DNA of 64,000 nt from Parundibacterium terreum (GCF_014636315.1 NZ_BMED01000003.1:1-64000), one strand, 5' to 3'; positions 9,293 through 18,153 are shown, numbered from the stretch's first letter. A program made the numbers and translations. The notes: a model not told the origin generated them from the sequence alone.

Positions 9293-9472
9293 ATGACAAA
9301 GACAGTAAAAGTAACTTTGGTCAAAGGCTTGATCGGGACTCGTGAGTCCCATCGTGCAACCGTTCGCGGTTTGGGTCTGCGTCGCGTTAATTCGGTATCC
9401 GAATTGCAAGACACGCCATCCGTACGCGGCATGATCAACAAAGTCTCGTATCTTGTGAAGGTTGTATCGTAA
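9293..9472 (+). CDS. rpmD: 50S ribosomal protein L30
   Basis: The 59-residue protein ([20 protein letters not shown], then [21 protein letters not shown]) is the standard bacterial L30. The open frame extends 10 codons upstream into rpsE. The ATG at 9293 is the start because AAGGTGAG precedes it and the length then equals the family norm. It lies between rpsE and rplO. Confidence 0.96.
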   Translation: MTKTVKVTLVKGLIGTRESHRATVRGLGLRRVNSVSELQDTPSVRGMINKVSYLVKVVS

Positions 9473-9500
9473 GCCGTCAGGTTTGCGATCGGAGCAAATT

Positions 9501-9932
9501 ATGGAATTGAATAGCATACAGCCAGCAGATGGCGCAAAACACTACAAACGTCGTGTTGGTCGCGGCATTGGTTCTGGTTTGGGTAAGACAGCGGGTCGCG
9601 GCCACAAAGGTCAAAAATCCCGTTCAGGCGGCTTTCATAAAGTCGGCTTCGAAGGCGGTCAGATGCCTTTGCAACGCCGTTTGCCTAAACGTGGTTTTAA
9701 ATCCTTGGCAACGCCTTATAAAGCAGAAGTTCGTTTGACCGACCTGGAAAATCTGCCAGTGTCCGAAATCGATATCCTGGCTTTGAAACAAGCTGGTGTC
9801 ATCGGCGACCTCGCACGTGTAGTACGTGTGATCCTGTCCGGCGCGATCACTAAAAAAGTTACTTTGAACGGCTTGATCGTCACTAAGGGCGCGAAAGCTG
9901 CAATCGAAGCTGTTGGCGGCACAGTCGCTTAA
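9501..9932 (+). CDS. rplO: 50S ribosomal protein L15
   Basis: The 143-residue protein has the glycine- and arginine-rich N-terminus of L15 ([29 protein letters not shown]) and the C-terminal globular part. The ATG at 9501 follows CGGAG and gives the family start MELNSIQPA; the longer frame from 9462 overlaps rpmD and is not needed. L15 is a late 50S assembly protein that binds 23S rRNA. secY follows. Confidence 0.96.
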   Translation: MELNSIQPADGAKHYKRRVGRGIGSGLGKTAGRGHKGQKSRSGGFHKVGFEGGQMPLQRRLPKRGFKSLATPYKAEVRLTDLENLPVSEIDILALKQAGVIGDLARVVRVILSGAITKKVTLNGLIVTKGAKAAIEAVGGTVA

Positions 9933-9957
9933 TAGAGTGCTGACACCGGAGCAATAA

Positions 9958-11295
9958 TTGGCAACATCTCCACAACAAGCTAAAAGTGCTGCAAGCGGAT
10001 TCCCATGGGGAAGACTGTGGTTTTTGCTGGCGGCGCTGGTTGTATACAGGATTGGTACGCATATACCTGTTCCAGGTATAGACCCGAATGCACTGGCTGA
10101 CCTGTTTAAGCAAAACCAGGGTGGTATCCTGGGTATGTTTAATATGTTCTCCGGTGGGGCGTTGTCGCGTTTTGCAGTATTTGCACTGGGTATTACGCCG
10201 TACATTTCGGCGTCTATCATCATGCAATTGCTGTCGATCGTCTCTCCGCAGCTGGAAGCCTTGAAAAAAGAAGGCGAATCCGGTCGCAGGAAGATAACGC
10301 AGTACACGCGTTATGGCACGCTGGTGTTGGCTCTTGTTCAGGCTTACTTCATTGCGTTCGGATTGGAAGGCCAGCCGGGCTTGGTGATTGCACCTGGTAT
10401 CGCATTCCGTCTGACGACGTCGATTACTCTGGTTACCGGCACCATGTTTCTGATGTGGCTCGGCGAACAGATTACCGAACGAGGTCTGGGTAATGGTATT
10501 TCCATCATTATCTTTGCCGGTATCGCAGCAGGTTTGCCAGGTGCTCTGGGTGGTTTGTTCTCGCTGGTGAATACCGGTGCGATGAGCGCGATATCCGCGA
10601 TTCTGATTTGTTTGATCGTTGCAGCAGTGACTTTCCTGGTTGTGTTTATCGAGCGCGGTCAGCGCAAGATCTTGGTGAATTATGCCAAGCGCCAGGTCGG
10701 TAACAAGGTGTACGGTGGTCAAAGCAGCCATTTGCCTTTGAAGTTGAATATGGCGGGTGTTATTCCTCCTATTTTCGCTTCGTCGATTATTTTGTTCCCG
10801 GCGACGATAGTCAGCTGGTTTACAAAAGGCGCCGAGTCTTCCAATAGCGGTTTTGTCCGCTTCCTGAAAGACCTGGCGGCATCGATGGGACCTGGTGAGC
10901 CTATCCACGCCTTGCTGTATGCGATTGCAATTGTATTCTTCTGCTTCTTCTACACTGCGTTGGTATTCAACAGCAAGGAAACAGCAGAGAACCTGAAGAA
11001 AAGCGGTGCGTTTGTTCCTGGAATTCGTCCTGGTGACCAGACAGCTCGTTACATTGACAAGATTTTGATGCGTTTGACACTGGCTGGTGCGGTTTATATC
11101 ACGCTGGTCTGCTTGTTGCCTGAGTTCATGCAAGCGCGTTGGAAGGTACCGTTCTATTTCGGTGGTACGTCTTTGTTGATTATCGTAGTTGTCACCATGG
11201 ATTTCATGGCACAAGTACAAAACTATGTGATGTCACAGCAATACGAATCGCTTCTTCGTAAAGCAAATTTCAAGGGCGGAATTCCTTCTAGGTAG
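9958..11295 (+). CDS. secY: Preprotein translocase subunit SecY
   Basis: The 445-residue protein has about ten hydrophobic helices and SecY signatures such as [28 protein letters not shown] near the channel and [14 protein letters not shown] in the plug region. SecY forms the protein-conducting channel of the inner membrane with SecE and SecG. The best start is a TTG at 9958, preceded by a CGGAG site 6 nt upstream; no ATG occurs near the family N-terminus. It ends the spc operon, with infA 22 nt downstream. Confidence 0.97.
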   Translation: MATSPQQAKSAASGFPWGRLWFLLAALVVYRIGTHIPVPGIDPNALADLFKQNQGGILGMFNMFSGGALSRFAVFALGITPYISASIIMQLLSIVSPQLEALKKEGESGRRKITQYTRYGTLVLALVQAYFIAFGLEGQPGLVIAPGIAFRLTTSITLVTGTMFLMWLGEQITERGLGNGISIIIFAGIAAGLPGALGGLFSLVNTGAMSAISAILICLIVAAVTFLVVFIERGQRKILVNYAKRQVGNKVYGGQSSHLPLKLNMAGVIPPIFASSIILFPATIVSWFTKGAESSNSGFVRFLKDLAASMGPGEPIHALLYAIAIVFFCFFYTALVFNSKETAENLKKSGAFVPGIRPGDQTARYIDKILMRLTLAGAVYITLVCLLPEFMQARWKVPFYFGGTSLLIIVVVTMDFMAQVQNYVMSQQYESLLRKANFKGGIPSR

Positions 11296-11317
11296 GCCCA
11301 GAGGAACAGCAGATCGA

Positions 11318-11536
11318 ATGGCAAAAGACGACGTTATACAGATGCAGGGCGAGATTCTAGAGAATCTTCCGAATGCAACATTTCGAGTTAAGTTGGAAAA
11401 CGGGCATGTTGTACTTGGCCATATTTCCGGGAAGATGCGAATGAACTACATCCGCATCCTTCCAGGTGATAAGGTGACAGTGGAATTGACGCCTTATGAT
11501 TTGAGCCGGGCGCGAATAGTGTTCCGAACCAAGTAA
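11318..11536 (+). CDS. infA: Translation initiation factor IF-1
   Basis: The 72-residue S1-type OB-fold protein matches IF-1 ([43 protein letters not shown]). IF-1 blocks the A site during 30S initiation. Its location between secY and rpmJ is typical of betaproteobacteria and many Gram-positive bacteria, while E. coli keeps infA elsewhere. Confidence 0.97.
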   Translation: MAKDDVIQMQGEILENLPNATFRVKLENGHVVLGHISGKMRMNYIRILPGDKVTVELTPYDLSRARIVFRTK

Positions 11537-11574
11537 ATTAAAAGTGAATTAGAAGCAAAGGAAAGAGGGCAAAA

Positions 11575-11688
11575 ATGAAAGTTCTCGCATCAGTTAAGCG
11601 GATTTGCCGCAATTGCAAGATCATCAAGCGCAAGGGTGTTGTTCGTGTTATTTGCACAGAACCACGCCATAAGCAGCGCCAAGGTTAA
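11575..11688 (+). CDS. rpmJ: 50S ribosomal protein L36, zinc-ribbon type
   Basis: This 37-residue gene reads [19 protein letters not shown] and ends [12 protein letters not shown]. Cys11, Cys14, Cys27 and His32 are the classical zinc ligands of L36, so this is the zinc-dependent form. L36 organises 23S rRNA near the factor-binding region. AGGAAAGAGG precedes the ATG. Spacing to infA (38 nt) and rpsM (28 nt) fits one transcript. Confidence 0.97.
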   Translation: MKVLASVKRICRNCKIIKRKGVVRVICTEPRHKQRQG

Positions 11689-11716
11689 TTTAACGTTATT
11701 GATCGAGGAATAACGA

Positions 11717-12082
11717 ATGGCACGTATAGCAGGGGTTAATATCCCAAATCATCAGCATACCGTAATCGGCTTGACAGCTATCTATGGTATTGGCCGCCCA
11801 CGCGCAGAACACATCTGCGAGGCAACCGGTGTATTGACCAATAAAAAGGTCAAAGATCTGGATGACAACGAATTAGAAAAGCTTCGCGATGAAATTGCAA
11901 AATTCATCGTTGAAGGTGATCTGCGTCGTGAAATCTCGATGAACATCAAACGTTTGATGGACTTAGGTTGCTACCGCGGCCTGCGTCATCGTAAGGGCTT
12001 GCCTTGCCGTGGTCAGCGTACACGTACTAATGCACGTACACGCAAAGGTCCACGTAAAGCAGCGCAATCTCTGAAGAAATAA
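11717..12082 (+). CDS. rpsM: 30S ribosomal protein S13
   Basis: The 121-residue protein begins [26 protein letters not shown] and ends with the basic tail [18 protein letters not shown], which touches P-site tRNA. It is the first gene of the alpha operon proper. In E. coli the S4 repressor site lies just upstream of rpsM. Here the 28-nt spacer after rpmJ is too short for a comparable pseudoknot, and a candidate structure lies before rpsD instead. Confidence 0.97.
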   Translation: MARIAGVNIPNHQHTVIGLTAIYGIGRPRAEHICEATGVLTNKKVKDLDDNELEKLRDEIAKFIVEGDLRREISMNIKRLMDLGCYRGLRHRKGLPCRGQRTRTNARTRKGPRKAAQSLKK

Positions 12083-12126
12083 TCCTAGTAAGCAGTTAAA
12101 CTAGCCTACGGATTCAAGGAATAGTC

Positions 12127-12531
12127 ATGGCAAAAGCACAAAACAACGCGGCCGCAGCACGCGCTCGTAAAAAAGTTAAAAAGAACGTCGCTGAAGGTAT
12201 TGCACACGTTCACGCTTCTTTTAACAACACCATCATCACGATCACTGATCGTCAAGGCAATGCGCTGTCATGGGCAACTGCTGGCGGTGCTGGTTTTAAA
12301 GGTTCGCGTAAATCGACACCGTTTGCAGCGCAGGTTGCAGCAGAAGCAGCTGGTAAAGTTGCTGTTGAATGCGGCGTCAAGAATCTGGAAGTTCGTATCA
12401 AAGGACCAGGCCCAGGCCGTGAATCCTCTGTACGCGCACTGAACAACCTGGGCATCAAGATCTCCCTGATCCAGGACGTTACTCCAGTTCCACACAACGG
12501 CTGCCGCCCTCCAAAGCGTCGTCGTATCTAA
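12127..12531 (+). CDS. rpsK: 30S ribosomal protein S11
   Basis: The 134-residue protein has the S11 signature region ([38 protein letters not shown]) and the C-terminal [18 protein letters not shown]11 lies on the platform of the 30S subunit by the mRNA exit. It starts 44 nt after rpsM behind CAAGGAATAG. A 165-bp structured spacer follows before rpsD. Confidence 0.97.
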   Translation: MAKAQNNAAAARARKKVKKNVAEGIAHVHASFNNTIITITDRQGNALSWATAGGAGFKGSRKSTPFAAQVAAEAAGKVAVECGVKNLEVRIKGPGPGRESSVRALNNLGIKISLIQDVTPVPHNGCRPPKRRRI

Positions 12532-12579
12532 TAGTAGAGAACCTACTATCTTTCTGACGGTTTTACCGTTAGAATGCAA

Positions 12580-12604
12580 CCCGCCAATAAATTTGGTGGG
12601 TTTT
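12580..12604 (+). terminator. Terminator-like hairpin after rpsK
   Basis: CCCGCCA (12580-12586) pairs with TGGTGGG (12594-12600) with one G-T pair, and TTTT follows before a G. The stem is short and the T-run is weak, so it may attenuate transcription but probably does not stop it fully. It lies 49 nt after the rpsK stop and before the structured rpsD leader. Confidence 0.4.
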
Positions 12605-12619
12605 GTTCGTAAGACCACC

Positions 12620-12673
12620 GTCTGATAGCAGGCAGATCAGACTAGCGCAGCGGGGTAATGTCCCTGCTCTGCG
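12620..12673 (+). promoter_or_regulatory. Candidate rpsD leader pseudoknot
   Basis: Hairpin 1 is GTCTGAT (12620-12626) with ATCAGAC (12636-12642), perfect, with a 9-nt loop AGCAGGCAG. Hairpin 2 is CGCAG (12646-12650) with CTGCG (12669-12673), plus GGG (12652-12654) with CCC (12662-12664). The loop bases AGCAGG (12627-12632) are exactly complementary to CCTGCT (12663-12668) on the 3' arm of hairpin 2, so a pseudoknot or a switch between two folds is possible. It ends 23 nt before the rpsD GTG start. S4 is known in E. coli to bind a pseudoknot in its operon mRNA; the link here is inferred. Confidence 0.5.
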
Positions 12674-12696
12674 TCATTTAATAAAAGGAAATTATC

Positions 12697-13320
12697 GTGG
12701 CACGTTATATCGGACCAAAAGCAAAGCTATCCCGTCGCGAAGGCACGGACCTGTTTCTGAAAAGCGCACGTCGCTCTTTGGATTCAAAATGCAAATTAGA
12801 TGCAAAACCAGGCCAGCATGGTCGCACTTCCGGTGCTCGTACCTCTGACTTCGGTAACCAATTGCGTGAAAAGCAAAAAGTTAAACGTATGTACGGTGTT
12901 CTGGAGCGTCAATTCCGCCGTTATTTCGCTGAAGCCGATCGTCAAAAAGGCAACACAGGCGAAACACTGTTGAAACTGCTCGAATCCCGTCTGGACAACG
13001 TTGCTTACCGTATGGGCTTCGGCTCCACGCGCGCTGAAGCACGTCAATTGGTCAGCCACAAAGCATTCACAGTTAACAACATCGTTGTTAACATCGCTTC
13101 TTACACAGTAAAAGCCGGCGACGTTATCGCTGTTCGTGAAAAAGCTAAAAAACAAGTGCGTATCGCTGAAGCTCTGTCCCTGGCAGAACAAAGCGGCATG
13201 CCTTCATGGGTAGCTGTTGATGCGAAGAAAATGGAAGGTACTTTCAAGTCCATGCCAGACCGCAGCGACATCGCTCATGACGTCAACGAATCCCTGATCG
13301 TCGAATTGTATTCACGTTAA
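12697..13320 (+). CDS. rpsD: 30S ribosomal protein S4
   Basis: The 207-residue protein starts [20 protein letters not shown] and holds an S4 domain at about residues 97-160 ([30 protein letters not shown]). S4 binds the 5' domain of 16S rRNA and nucleates 30S assembly; in E. coli it also represses the alpha operon. The start codon is GTG at 12697 with AAAAGGAA upstream. The unusual start and the structured leader both fit tight translational control. A perfect terminator follows the gene. Confidence 0.97.
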   Translation: MARYIGPKAKLSRREGTDLFLKSARRSLDSKCKLDAKPGQHGRTSGARTSDFGNQLREKQKVKRMYGVLERQFRRYFAEADRQKGNTGETLLKLLESRLDNVAYRMGFGSTRAEARQLVSHKAFTVNNIVVNIASYTVKAGDVIAVREKAKKQVRIAEALSLAEQSGMPSWVAVDAKKMEGTFKSMPDRSDIAHDVNESLIVELYSR

Positions 13321-13335
13321 TATTCAAGTTTCACC

Positions 13336-13365
13336 GCCTGCCTATACCCATAGGCAGGCTTTTTT
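13336..13365 (+). terminator. Intrinsic terminator between rpsD and rpoA
   Basis: GCCTGCCTAT (13336-13345) pairs perfectly with ATAGGCAGGC (13350-13359) around an ACCC loop, followed by six T residues. This is a textbook rho-independent terminator. In E. coli rpsD and rpoA are on one transcript, so here rpoA must rely on readthrough or on a promoter inside the spacer. Confidence 0.85.
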
Positions 13366-13385
13366 CTTTGTGCCACCAGGTGATT

Positions 13386-13406
13386 TATACATCCTTGCGA
13401 TGTATA
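13386..13406. repeat. 8-bp perfect inverted repeat before rpoA
   Basis: TATACATC (13386-13393) and GATGTATA (13399-13406) are perfect inverted repeats around CTTGC. The pair lies 20 bp after the rpsD terminator T-run and 55 bp before the rpoA ATG. It could be a protein-binding operator or an mRNA hairpin in an rpoA leader. Only the symmetry is seen. Confidence 0.45.
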
Positions 13407-13461
13407 GAAAACCATTCAGCCTTATCGGTGTAACGAGCCGAGGGTATTGAAAAGGACTTTC

Positions 13462-14439
13462 ATGCAAAACAATCTGTTGAAGCCACGTATTATCGATGTG
13501 GAAATGCTGGGTGCCGGTCACGCTAAAGTCGTGATGGAACCGTTTGAACGTGGCTATGGCCACACACTGGGCAATGCTCTGCGCCGTGTATTGTTGTCCT
13601 CGATGGTAGGCTACGCGCCGACCGAAGTGACAATCGCCGGTGTTGTTCACGAATATTCTTCCCTGGACGGCGTTCAGGAAGACGTAGTTGACATCCTGTT
13701 GAACTTGAAAGGTATCGTTTTCAAGCTGCACAACCGTGATGAAGTCACACTAACATTGAAAAAAGATGGCGAAGGCGCCGTATTGGCTTCCGACATCGAT
13801 CTGCCGCATGACGTAGAACTGATCAACCCGGATCACGTTATTGCCAATCTGACTGCCGGCGGTAAGCTGGACATGCAGATCAAGGTAGAAAAAGGCCGTG
13901 GCTATGTGCCAGGTAACGTTCGCCGTCTGAGCGAAGATGCGAACAAGACTATCGGCCGTATCATTCTGGATGCATCGTTCTCCCCAGTACGCCGTGTTTC
14001 CTATGCAGTTGAATCTGCACGTGTGGAACAGCGTACCGATCTGGACAAACTGGTTATCAATATCGAAACCAATGGCGTGATCACTCCTGAAGAAGCAATT
14101 CGTCAGTCCGCTCGCGTTCTGGTTGACCAATTGAACGTATTTGCCGCCCTGGAAGGCACCGAAGCTGCAGCGGAAGCACCGTCCCGCGCACCTATGGTCG
14201 ATCCAGTGTTACTGCGTCCAGTGGACGATCTGGAACTGACAGTACGTTCCGCAAACTGCCTGAAAGCCGAAAATATCTACTACATCGGCGATCTGATCCA
14301 GCGCAGCGAAAACGAACTGTTGAAGACACCAAACCTGGGTCGCAAATCCTTGAACGAAATCAAGGAAGTTCTGGCATCCCGTGGTCTGTCCTTGGGCATG
14401 AAGCTGGAAAACTGGCCACCAGCCGGTCTGGAAAAATAA
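13462..14439 (+). CDS. rpoA: RNA polymerase alpha subunit
   Basis: The 325-residue protein has the dimerising N-terminal domain (about residues 1-230, with [20 protein letters not shown]) and the C-terminal domain (about 245-320). The DNA- and activator-contacting helix of the latter contains [14 protein letters not shown] and [13 protein letters not shown]. The ATG at 13462 follows AAAGGAC and gives the family start MQNNLLKPR; a TTG at 13447 would add five residues. An unusual terminator lies upstream between it and rpsD. rplQ is 130 nt downstream. Confidence 0.98.
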   Translation: MQNNLLKPRIIDVEMLGAGHAKVVMEPFERGYGHTLGNALRRVLLSSMVGYAPTEVTIAGVVHEYSSLDGVQEDVVDILLNLKGIVFKLHNRDEVTLTLKKDGEGAVLASDIDLPHDVELINPDHVIANLTAGGKLDMQIKVEKGRGYVPGNVRRLSEDANKTIGRIILDASFSPVRRVSYAVESARVEQRTDLDKLVINIETNGVITPEEAIRQSARVLVDQLNVFAALEGTEAAAEAPSRAPMVDPVLLRPVDDLELTVRSANCLKAENIYYIGDLIQRSENELLKTPNLGRKSLNEIKEVLASRGLSLGMKLENWPPAGLEK

Positions 14440-14448
14440 TTTGTAGTG

Positions 14449-14530
14449 TGGGCAGCCTGGCTGCCCATTAGTCCGTAGTACCTGTATTACCGGCCCGCAC
14501 TGCCGCGCTGTTCAGTCAGCACCGGCAGTG
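14449..14530 (+). promoter_or_regulatory. Two strong hairpins between rpoA and rplQ
   Basis: The first hairpin is TGGGCAG (14449-14455) with CTGCCCA (14461-14467), perfect, loop CCTGG. The second is CACTGCCG (14498-14505) with CGGCAGTG (14523-14530), perfect, extended inside by GCTG/CAGC (14507-14510 with 14517-14520). Neither has a T-run. The second ends 39 nt before the rplQ ATG. They may modulate rplQ expression or act as RNA processing sites. Confidence 0.5.
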
Positions 14531-14569
14531 ATAGAAGAGCTGGAATTTTTTAAATCGAAAGGAAATACC

Positions 14570-14965
14570 ATGCGTCACCGTCACGGCTTACGTAAGCTGA
14601 ATCGTACTTCTTCCCATCGCTTGGCGATGCTGCGCAACATGACAGTATCCCTGCTGCGTCACGAAGCAATCAAAACAACTTTGCCAAAAGCAAAAGAACT
14701 GCGCCGCGTTATCGAGCCGATTCTGACTTTGGGTAAAACAGATACACTGGCAAACAAGCGTCTGGCATTCAACCGCCTGCGCGACCGCGAAATGGTTGTC
14801 AAACTGTTCGCAGAACTGGGCCCACGTTACGCTAACCGCAATGGCGGCTACCTGCGTATCCTGAAAATGGGTTTCCGCGTTGGCGACAATGCTCCTATGG
14901 CATACGTAGAACTGCTGGACCGTCCAGAAGTCACTGATGCTGCAGACGCACCGACAGCAGAATAA
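14570..14965 (+). CDS. rplQ: 50S ribosomal protein L17
   Basis: The 131-residue protein starts [24 protein letters not shown] and carries [32 protein letters not shown], both typical of L17. The ATG at 14570 follows AAAGGAAA; an upstream frame from 14528 adds residues without family match. L17 is an early 50S assembly protein near the tunnel exit. It closes the alpha operon and is followed by a strong terminator. Confidence 0.97.
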   Translation: MRHRHGLRKLNRTSSHRLAMLRNMTVSLLRHEAIKTTLPKAKELRRVIEPILTLGKTDTLANKRLAFNRLRDREMVVKLFAELGPRYANRNGGYLRILKMGFRVGDNAPMAYVELLDRPEVTDAADAPTAE

Positions 14966-15009
14966 TTCTGCTTTCATGTCGACCTAGTGTCAGACAAGTA
15001 ATACTTAAA

Positions 15010-15035
15010 AGCCAGGCTAAGCCTGGCTTTTTTTT
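15010..15035 (+). terminator. Intrinsic terminator of the alpha operon
   Basis: AGCCAGGC (15010-15017) pairs with GCCTGGCT (15021-15028) around a TAA loop and is followed by a run of eight T residues. It lies 45 nt after the rplQ stop and ends the ribosomal block. Confidence 0.9.
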
Positions 15036-15130
15036 CGCCCGCGCCCAGGATTTTTTGGTCCCGCGCAAGAATCGGCCCATATTGCTACAATAGAGAGTGT
15101 TACTGCAAGCGAGACGTCCAGTATCAAGGC

Positions 15131-15463
15131 GTGAGCAAAATGGATCAAATTCTGCTGGTTATCTGCAATGTACCGGACGCAGCAAGTGCGCAGCAACTGG
15201 CTGAAGAAATACTTAAAAATAATTATGCGGCTTGCGTGAACGTAATGCCGGAAATGCGGTCTTTCTACAACTGGAATGGCCGGCAGGAAACATCAACAGA
15301 ATTTGCCTTGCTGATCAAATCCACTCAGACAAGGTACGCGGAATTGCAGGCTTTGATAGAAAACCTGCATCCGTATGAAGTACCGGAAATCATCGCAATC
15401 CCGGTCGCAGCTGGCTTACCCGCCTATCTGCAATGGGTCCTCAAGGAAACAGGAAGTAAATGA
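15131..15463 (+). CDS. cutA: Divalent cation tolerance protein CutA
   Basis: The 110-residue protein matches the CutA family: LVICNVPDAASAQQLAEEIL at the N-terminus, AACVNVMPEMRSFYNWNG in the middle and the HPYEVPEIIAIPVAAG motif near the C-terminus. CutA forms stable trimers; a role in copper tolerance was proposed in E. coli but its true function is unclear. The start is GTG at 15131 (with AAGG upstream) or ATG at 15140. It overlaps dsbD by 4 nt, the cutA-dsbD pairing known from many proteobacteria. Confidence 0.93.
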   Translation: MSKMDQILLVICNVPDAASAQQLAEEILKNNYAACVNVMPEMRSFYNWNGRQETSTEFALLIKSTQTRYAELQALIENLHPYEVPEIIAIPVAAGLPAYLQWVLKETGSK

Positions 15464-17313
15464 ATACTTTGGCATTTGAATATAAGACCAGCAACGGACA
15501 GCGCATGATCCGGTTTTTGGGCGCACTGGTGATGCTCTGCATGGCGGCATTGCTGTTCAGCATGTCCGCGCATGCGGAAGATGAATTCCTGGATCCGGAG
15601 GTGGCATTCAAATTTTCTGCCAAGATGGTAGAGCCGGGCGTTGCCGAAGTGACTTATCAGATCGCCGACGGCTACTACATGTATCGTGAACGCCTGCAGT
15701 TCAAGGCAGACAATGCGACGCTGGGAACACCGGAGCTGCCAAAAGGCAAGGTCAAGTTCGACGAAACCTTCCAGAAGGAAGTGGAAACCTACCGCAAGAG
15801 CCTGGTATTCCGCGTCCCTGTACAGGCATCCGGCGACTTCAACCTGCGTATCACCAGCCAGGGTTGTGCTGACCAGGGCCTGTGCTACTCACCGATGGAA
15901 TCGGTTGCCAAGTTGACGGTGGCTGGCGGCACCAGCAGCGGCAATGCTGCTCCGGCACCGACCCCGACCGTTAGCCTCGGCGCCCAGACACCTGCGAACG
16001 CGTCCAGTGAAGTGCCTGCGGAAGGCCCCAGCGTGGCAGATGATGCAGAGAGCAGCAGCATCAGTTCTGCATTGAAAAGCGGCAAGCTGACCGTGATCAT
16101 GCCCTTGTTCCTGTTGCTGGGCCTGGGCCTGTCCTTCACACCGTGCGTATTGCCCATGGTGCCTATCGTGTCTTTCATTATCGTCGGCGAAGGCGCCGGA
16201 GTGAGCCGTCGCCGCGGCTTTATCCTGTCTTTCAGTTATGTGATGGGTATGGCCCTGGTGTACACGGCATTGGGCGTTGCTGCCGGCTTGCTGGGCGGCG
16301 GATTGGCCGCGACCTTGCAGAACCCTTGGGTGCTGGGTGCGTTCGCTCTGCTGATGGTCATACTCTCCTTGTCAATGTTCGATGTTTACCAGTTGCAGGT
16401 GCCGGGCGCACTGCAAACCAAGCTGAGCGCGGCTTCTGACGGCCAGCGCCGCGGCAAATTGATGGGTGTGTTCGTCATGGGCGCGATCTCGGCGTTGATA
16501 GTTGGCCCATGCGTGGCTGCGCCTTTGGCTGGAGCCCTGGTGTATCTGAGTCAGACCCGTGACGTGGTGGTTGGCGGCGCTGCGCTGTTTGCGATGGCGA
16601 TAGGTATGGGCGTGCCCCTGTTGCTGGTAGGCGTGTCCGCCGGCAGCATATTGCCGCGCGCCGGCATGTGGATGGAGAGCATCAAGCAATTCTTCGGCGT
16701 GCTGATGCTGGCAATGGCTTTGTGGCTGGTATCGCCTGTATTGCCTGCCTGGCTGCAGATGGCGGGTTGGGCTGCATTGCTGATCGGCTATGGCCTTTAC
16801 CTGCTGTTCTTGCGTAAAAATAGCGGTAATGTCGCCAAGGCATTTGCCTTGATATTTACGCTGCTGGGTGCCGTACAACTGATCGGCGTCAGCACCGGTG
16901 GGCGTGATGTTTTCGCGCCGCTGGCGCATTTTGGCGGAAACCAGGAGCACGGCGTTAAATTCACGCGCATCCGCTCTGTGTCTGAGCTGGACCAGGCGCT
17001 GGCGCAGTCCAAGGGCAAGACAGCAGTATTGGATTTCTATGCCGACTGGTGCGTGTCTTGCAAGGAAATGGAAAAGCTGACTTTCACCAACCAGAAAATC
17101 AAGTCCAGGATGGATGAGATGCTGCTGTTGCAGGTTGACGTTACTGCCAATAATGCCGACGACAAAGCGCTGCTGAAACGCTTCAATCTGTTTGGGCCTC
17201 CCGGCATCATCTTTTTCAATAAGCAGGGCCAGGAAATCAAGGGCGGACGCGTGATCGGCTACCAGAATCCGGACAAGTTTGCCGGTTCACTGGGACGGGT
17301 AGAGGGAATTTAA
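15460..17313 (+). CDS. dsbD: Thiol:disulfide interchange protein DsbD
   Basis: This 617-residue inner-membrane protein passes electrons from cytoplasmic thioredoxin to periplasmic DsbC, CcmG-like and related proteins. A signal peptide (about residues 16-39, ending SAHAE) leads to the N-terminal periplasmic domain with Cys136 and Cys142 (CADQGLC). Next come eight membrane helices with the redox pair Cys229 (FTPCVLP) and Cys351 (GPCVAAP). A C-terminal thioredoxin-like domain has WCVSCK (Cys531, Cys534). All six active cysteines are present. An ATG at 15505 is an alternative start right at the signal peptide. It is coupled to cutA. Confidence 0.96.
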   Translation: MNTLAFEYKTSNGQRMIRFLGALVMLCMAALLFSMSAHAEDEFLDPEVAFKFSAKMVEPGVAEVTYQIADGYYMYRERLQFKADNATLGTPELPKGKVKFDETFQKEVETYRKSLVFRVPVQASGDFNLRITSQGCADQGLCYSPMESVAKLTVAGGTSSGNAAPAPTPTVSLGAQTPANASSEVPAEGPSVADDAESSSISSALKSGKLTVIMPLFLLLGLGLSFTPCVLPMVPIVSFIIVGEGAGVSRRRGFILSFSYVMGMALVYTALGVAAGLLGGGLAATLQNPWVLGAFALLMVILSLSMFDVYQLQVPGALQTKLSAASDGQRRGKLMGVFVMGAISALIVGPCVAAPLAGALVYLSQTRDVVVGGAALFAMAIGMGVPLLLVGVSAGSILPRAGMWMESIKQFFGVLMLAMALWLVSPVLPAWLQMAGWAALLIGYGLYLLFLRKNSGNVAKAFALIFTLLGAVQLIGVSTGGRDVFAPLAHFGGNQEHGVKFTRIRSVSELDQALAQSKGKTAVLDFYADWCVSCKEMEKLTFTNQKIKSRMDEMLLLQVDVTANNADDKALLKRFNLFGPPGIIFFNKQGQEIKGGRVIGYQNPDKFAGSLGRVEGI

Positions 17314-17393
17314 GCGAAGCTGAGTGTGGAAGCTTAGTGCGCGGCATAGGCAGCATATACGCCTGTAGATATAAGCATTTGACAAGTTTGTTG

Positions 17394-17422
17394 TTGAACT
17401 TGCATCCTACTGGCATTATATT
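17394..17422 (+). promoter_or_regulatory. Sigma-70 promoter of the peroxiredoxin gene
   Basis: TTGAAC (17394-17399) and TATATT (17417-17422) are separated by 17 bp, and the gene's ATG follows 29 nt after the -10 box. A second -35-like TTGACA lies at 17379-17384 but has no well-spaced -10. The call rests on consensus match. Confidence 0.6.
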
Positions 17423-17451
17423 GATACTTTCAGCTTTTATTGGAGAACACT

Positions 17452-18090
17452 ATGACACTGCGTTTAGGCGACACCGCTCCTGATTTCGAGCAAGATTCCT
17501 CTATCGGTAAAATCAAGTTCCATGATTGGGCAGGCGATTCCTGGGTCGTCCTGTTTTCACACCCCGCCGACTTTACCCCGGTCTGCACGACAGAGCTGGG
17601 TCTGACGGCCAAGCTGAAACCTGAATTCGACAAACGCAATGTCAAGGCCATTGCGCTGTCTGTCGATCCTGCAGAAACTCATCTGCAATGGATCAAGGAT
17701 ATTGAAGATACGCAAAAGACTGTAGTCGGCTTCCCGATTGTTGCCGATGCTGATAAGTCGGTGGCTGGCCTGTACGACATGATCCATCCCAATCAGTCTG
17801 AAACTGCGACCGTGCGTTCGCTGTTTGTGATTGATCCCAAGAAAAAAGTCCGTTTGATCATCACCTATCCGATGAGCACAGGCCGTAACTTCGACGAAGT
17901 GCTGAGGGTAATCGATGCACTGCAGTTGACGGATGGCTATACAGTCGCTACCCCAGGCAACTGGCGCGACGGTGATGACGTGATCATTCCTCTGTCGGTC
18001 AAGGATGAAGAAGTGATCAAGCAGAAGTATCCCAAGGGCTATACTTCACCACGCCCGTATCTGCGCATTACGCCGCAACCGAACAAATAA
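17452..18090 (+). CDS. 1-Cys peroxiredoxin (Prx6/AhpC-TSA family)
   Basis: The 212-residue protein has the peroxidatic cysteine Cys45 in HPADFTPVCTTELG, the Prx6-type motif. Its long C-terminal domain (about residues 165-212, with GDDVIIPLSVKDEEVIKQKYPKGY) is characteristic of the 1-Cys subfamily. No clear resolving cysteine follows. It should reduce hydrogen peroxide or organic peroxides with an external thiol donor. The ATG at 17452 follows TGGAG; the frame also opens at a TTG at 17440. It is monocistronic, with its own promoter and a shared terminator. Confidence 0.92.
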   Translation: MTLRLGDTAPDFEQDSSIGKIKFHDWAGDSWVVLFSHPADFTPVCTTELGLTAKLKPEFDKRNVKAIALSVDPAETHLQWIKDIEDTQKTVVGFPIVADADKSVAGLYDMIHPNQSETATVRSLFVIDPKKKVRLIITYPMSTGRNFDEVLRVIDALQLTDGYTVATPGNWRDGDDVIIPLSVKDEEVIKQKYPKGYTSPRPYLRITPQPNK

Positions 18091-18109
18091 ACGGCCATTT
18101 ACTGGCAAT

Positions 18110-18142
18110 AAAAAAAGCGCCTGTTTTGCAGGCGCTTTTTTT
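18110..18142. terminator. Bidirectional terminator between peroxiredoxin gene and sbcB
   Basis: GCGCCTG (18117-18123) pairs with CAGGCGC (18129-18135), flanked by seven A residues on the left and seven T residues on the right. The genes on both sides converge on it, so it can end transcription in both directions. Confidence 0.9.
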
Positions 18143-18153
18143 ATTTGCGGGCC

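Noticed and set aside
9883-11220. 445-codon open frame antisense to secY
   Set aside because: It mirrors secY exactly, its translation is low-complexity in Gln, Arg and His, and secY is certain. It is a shadow frame.
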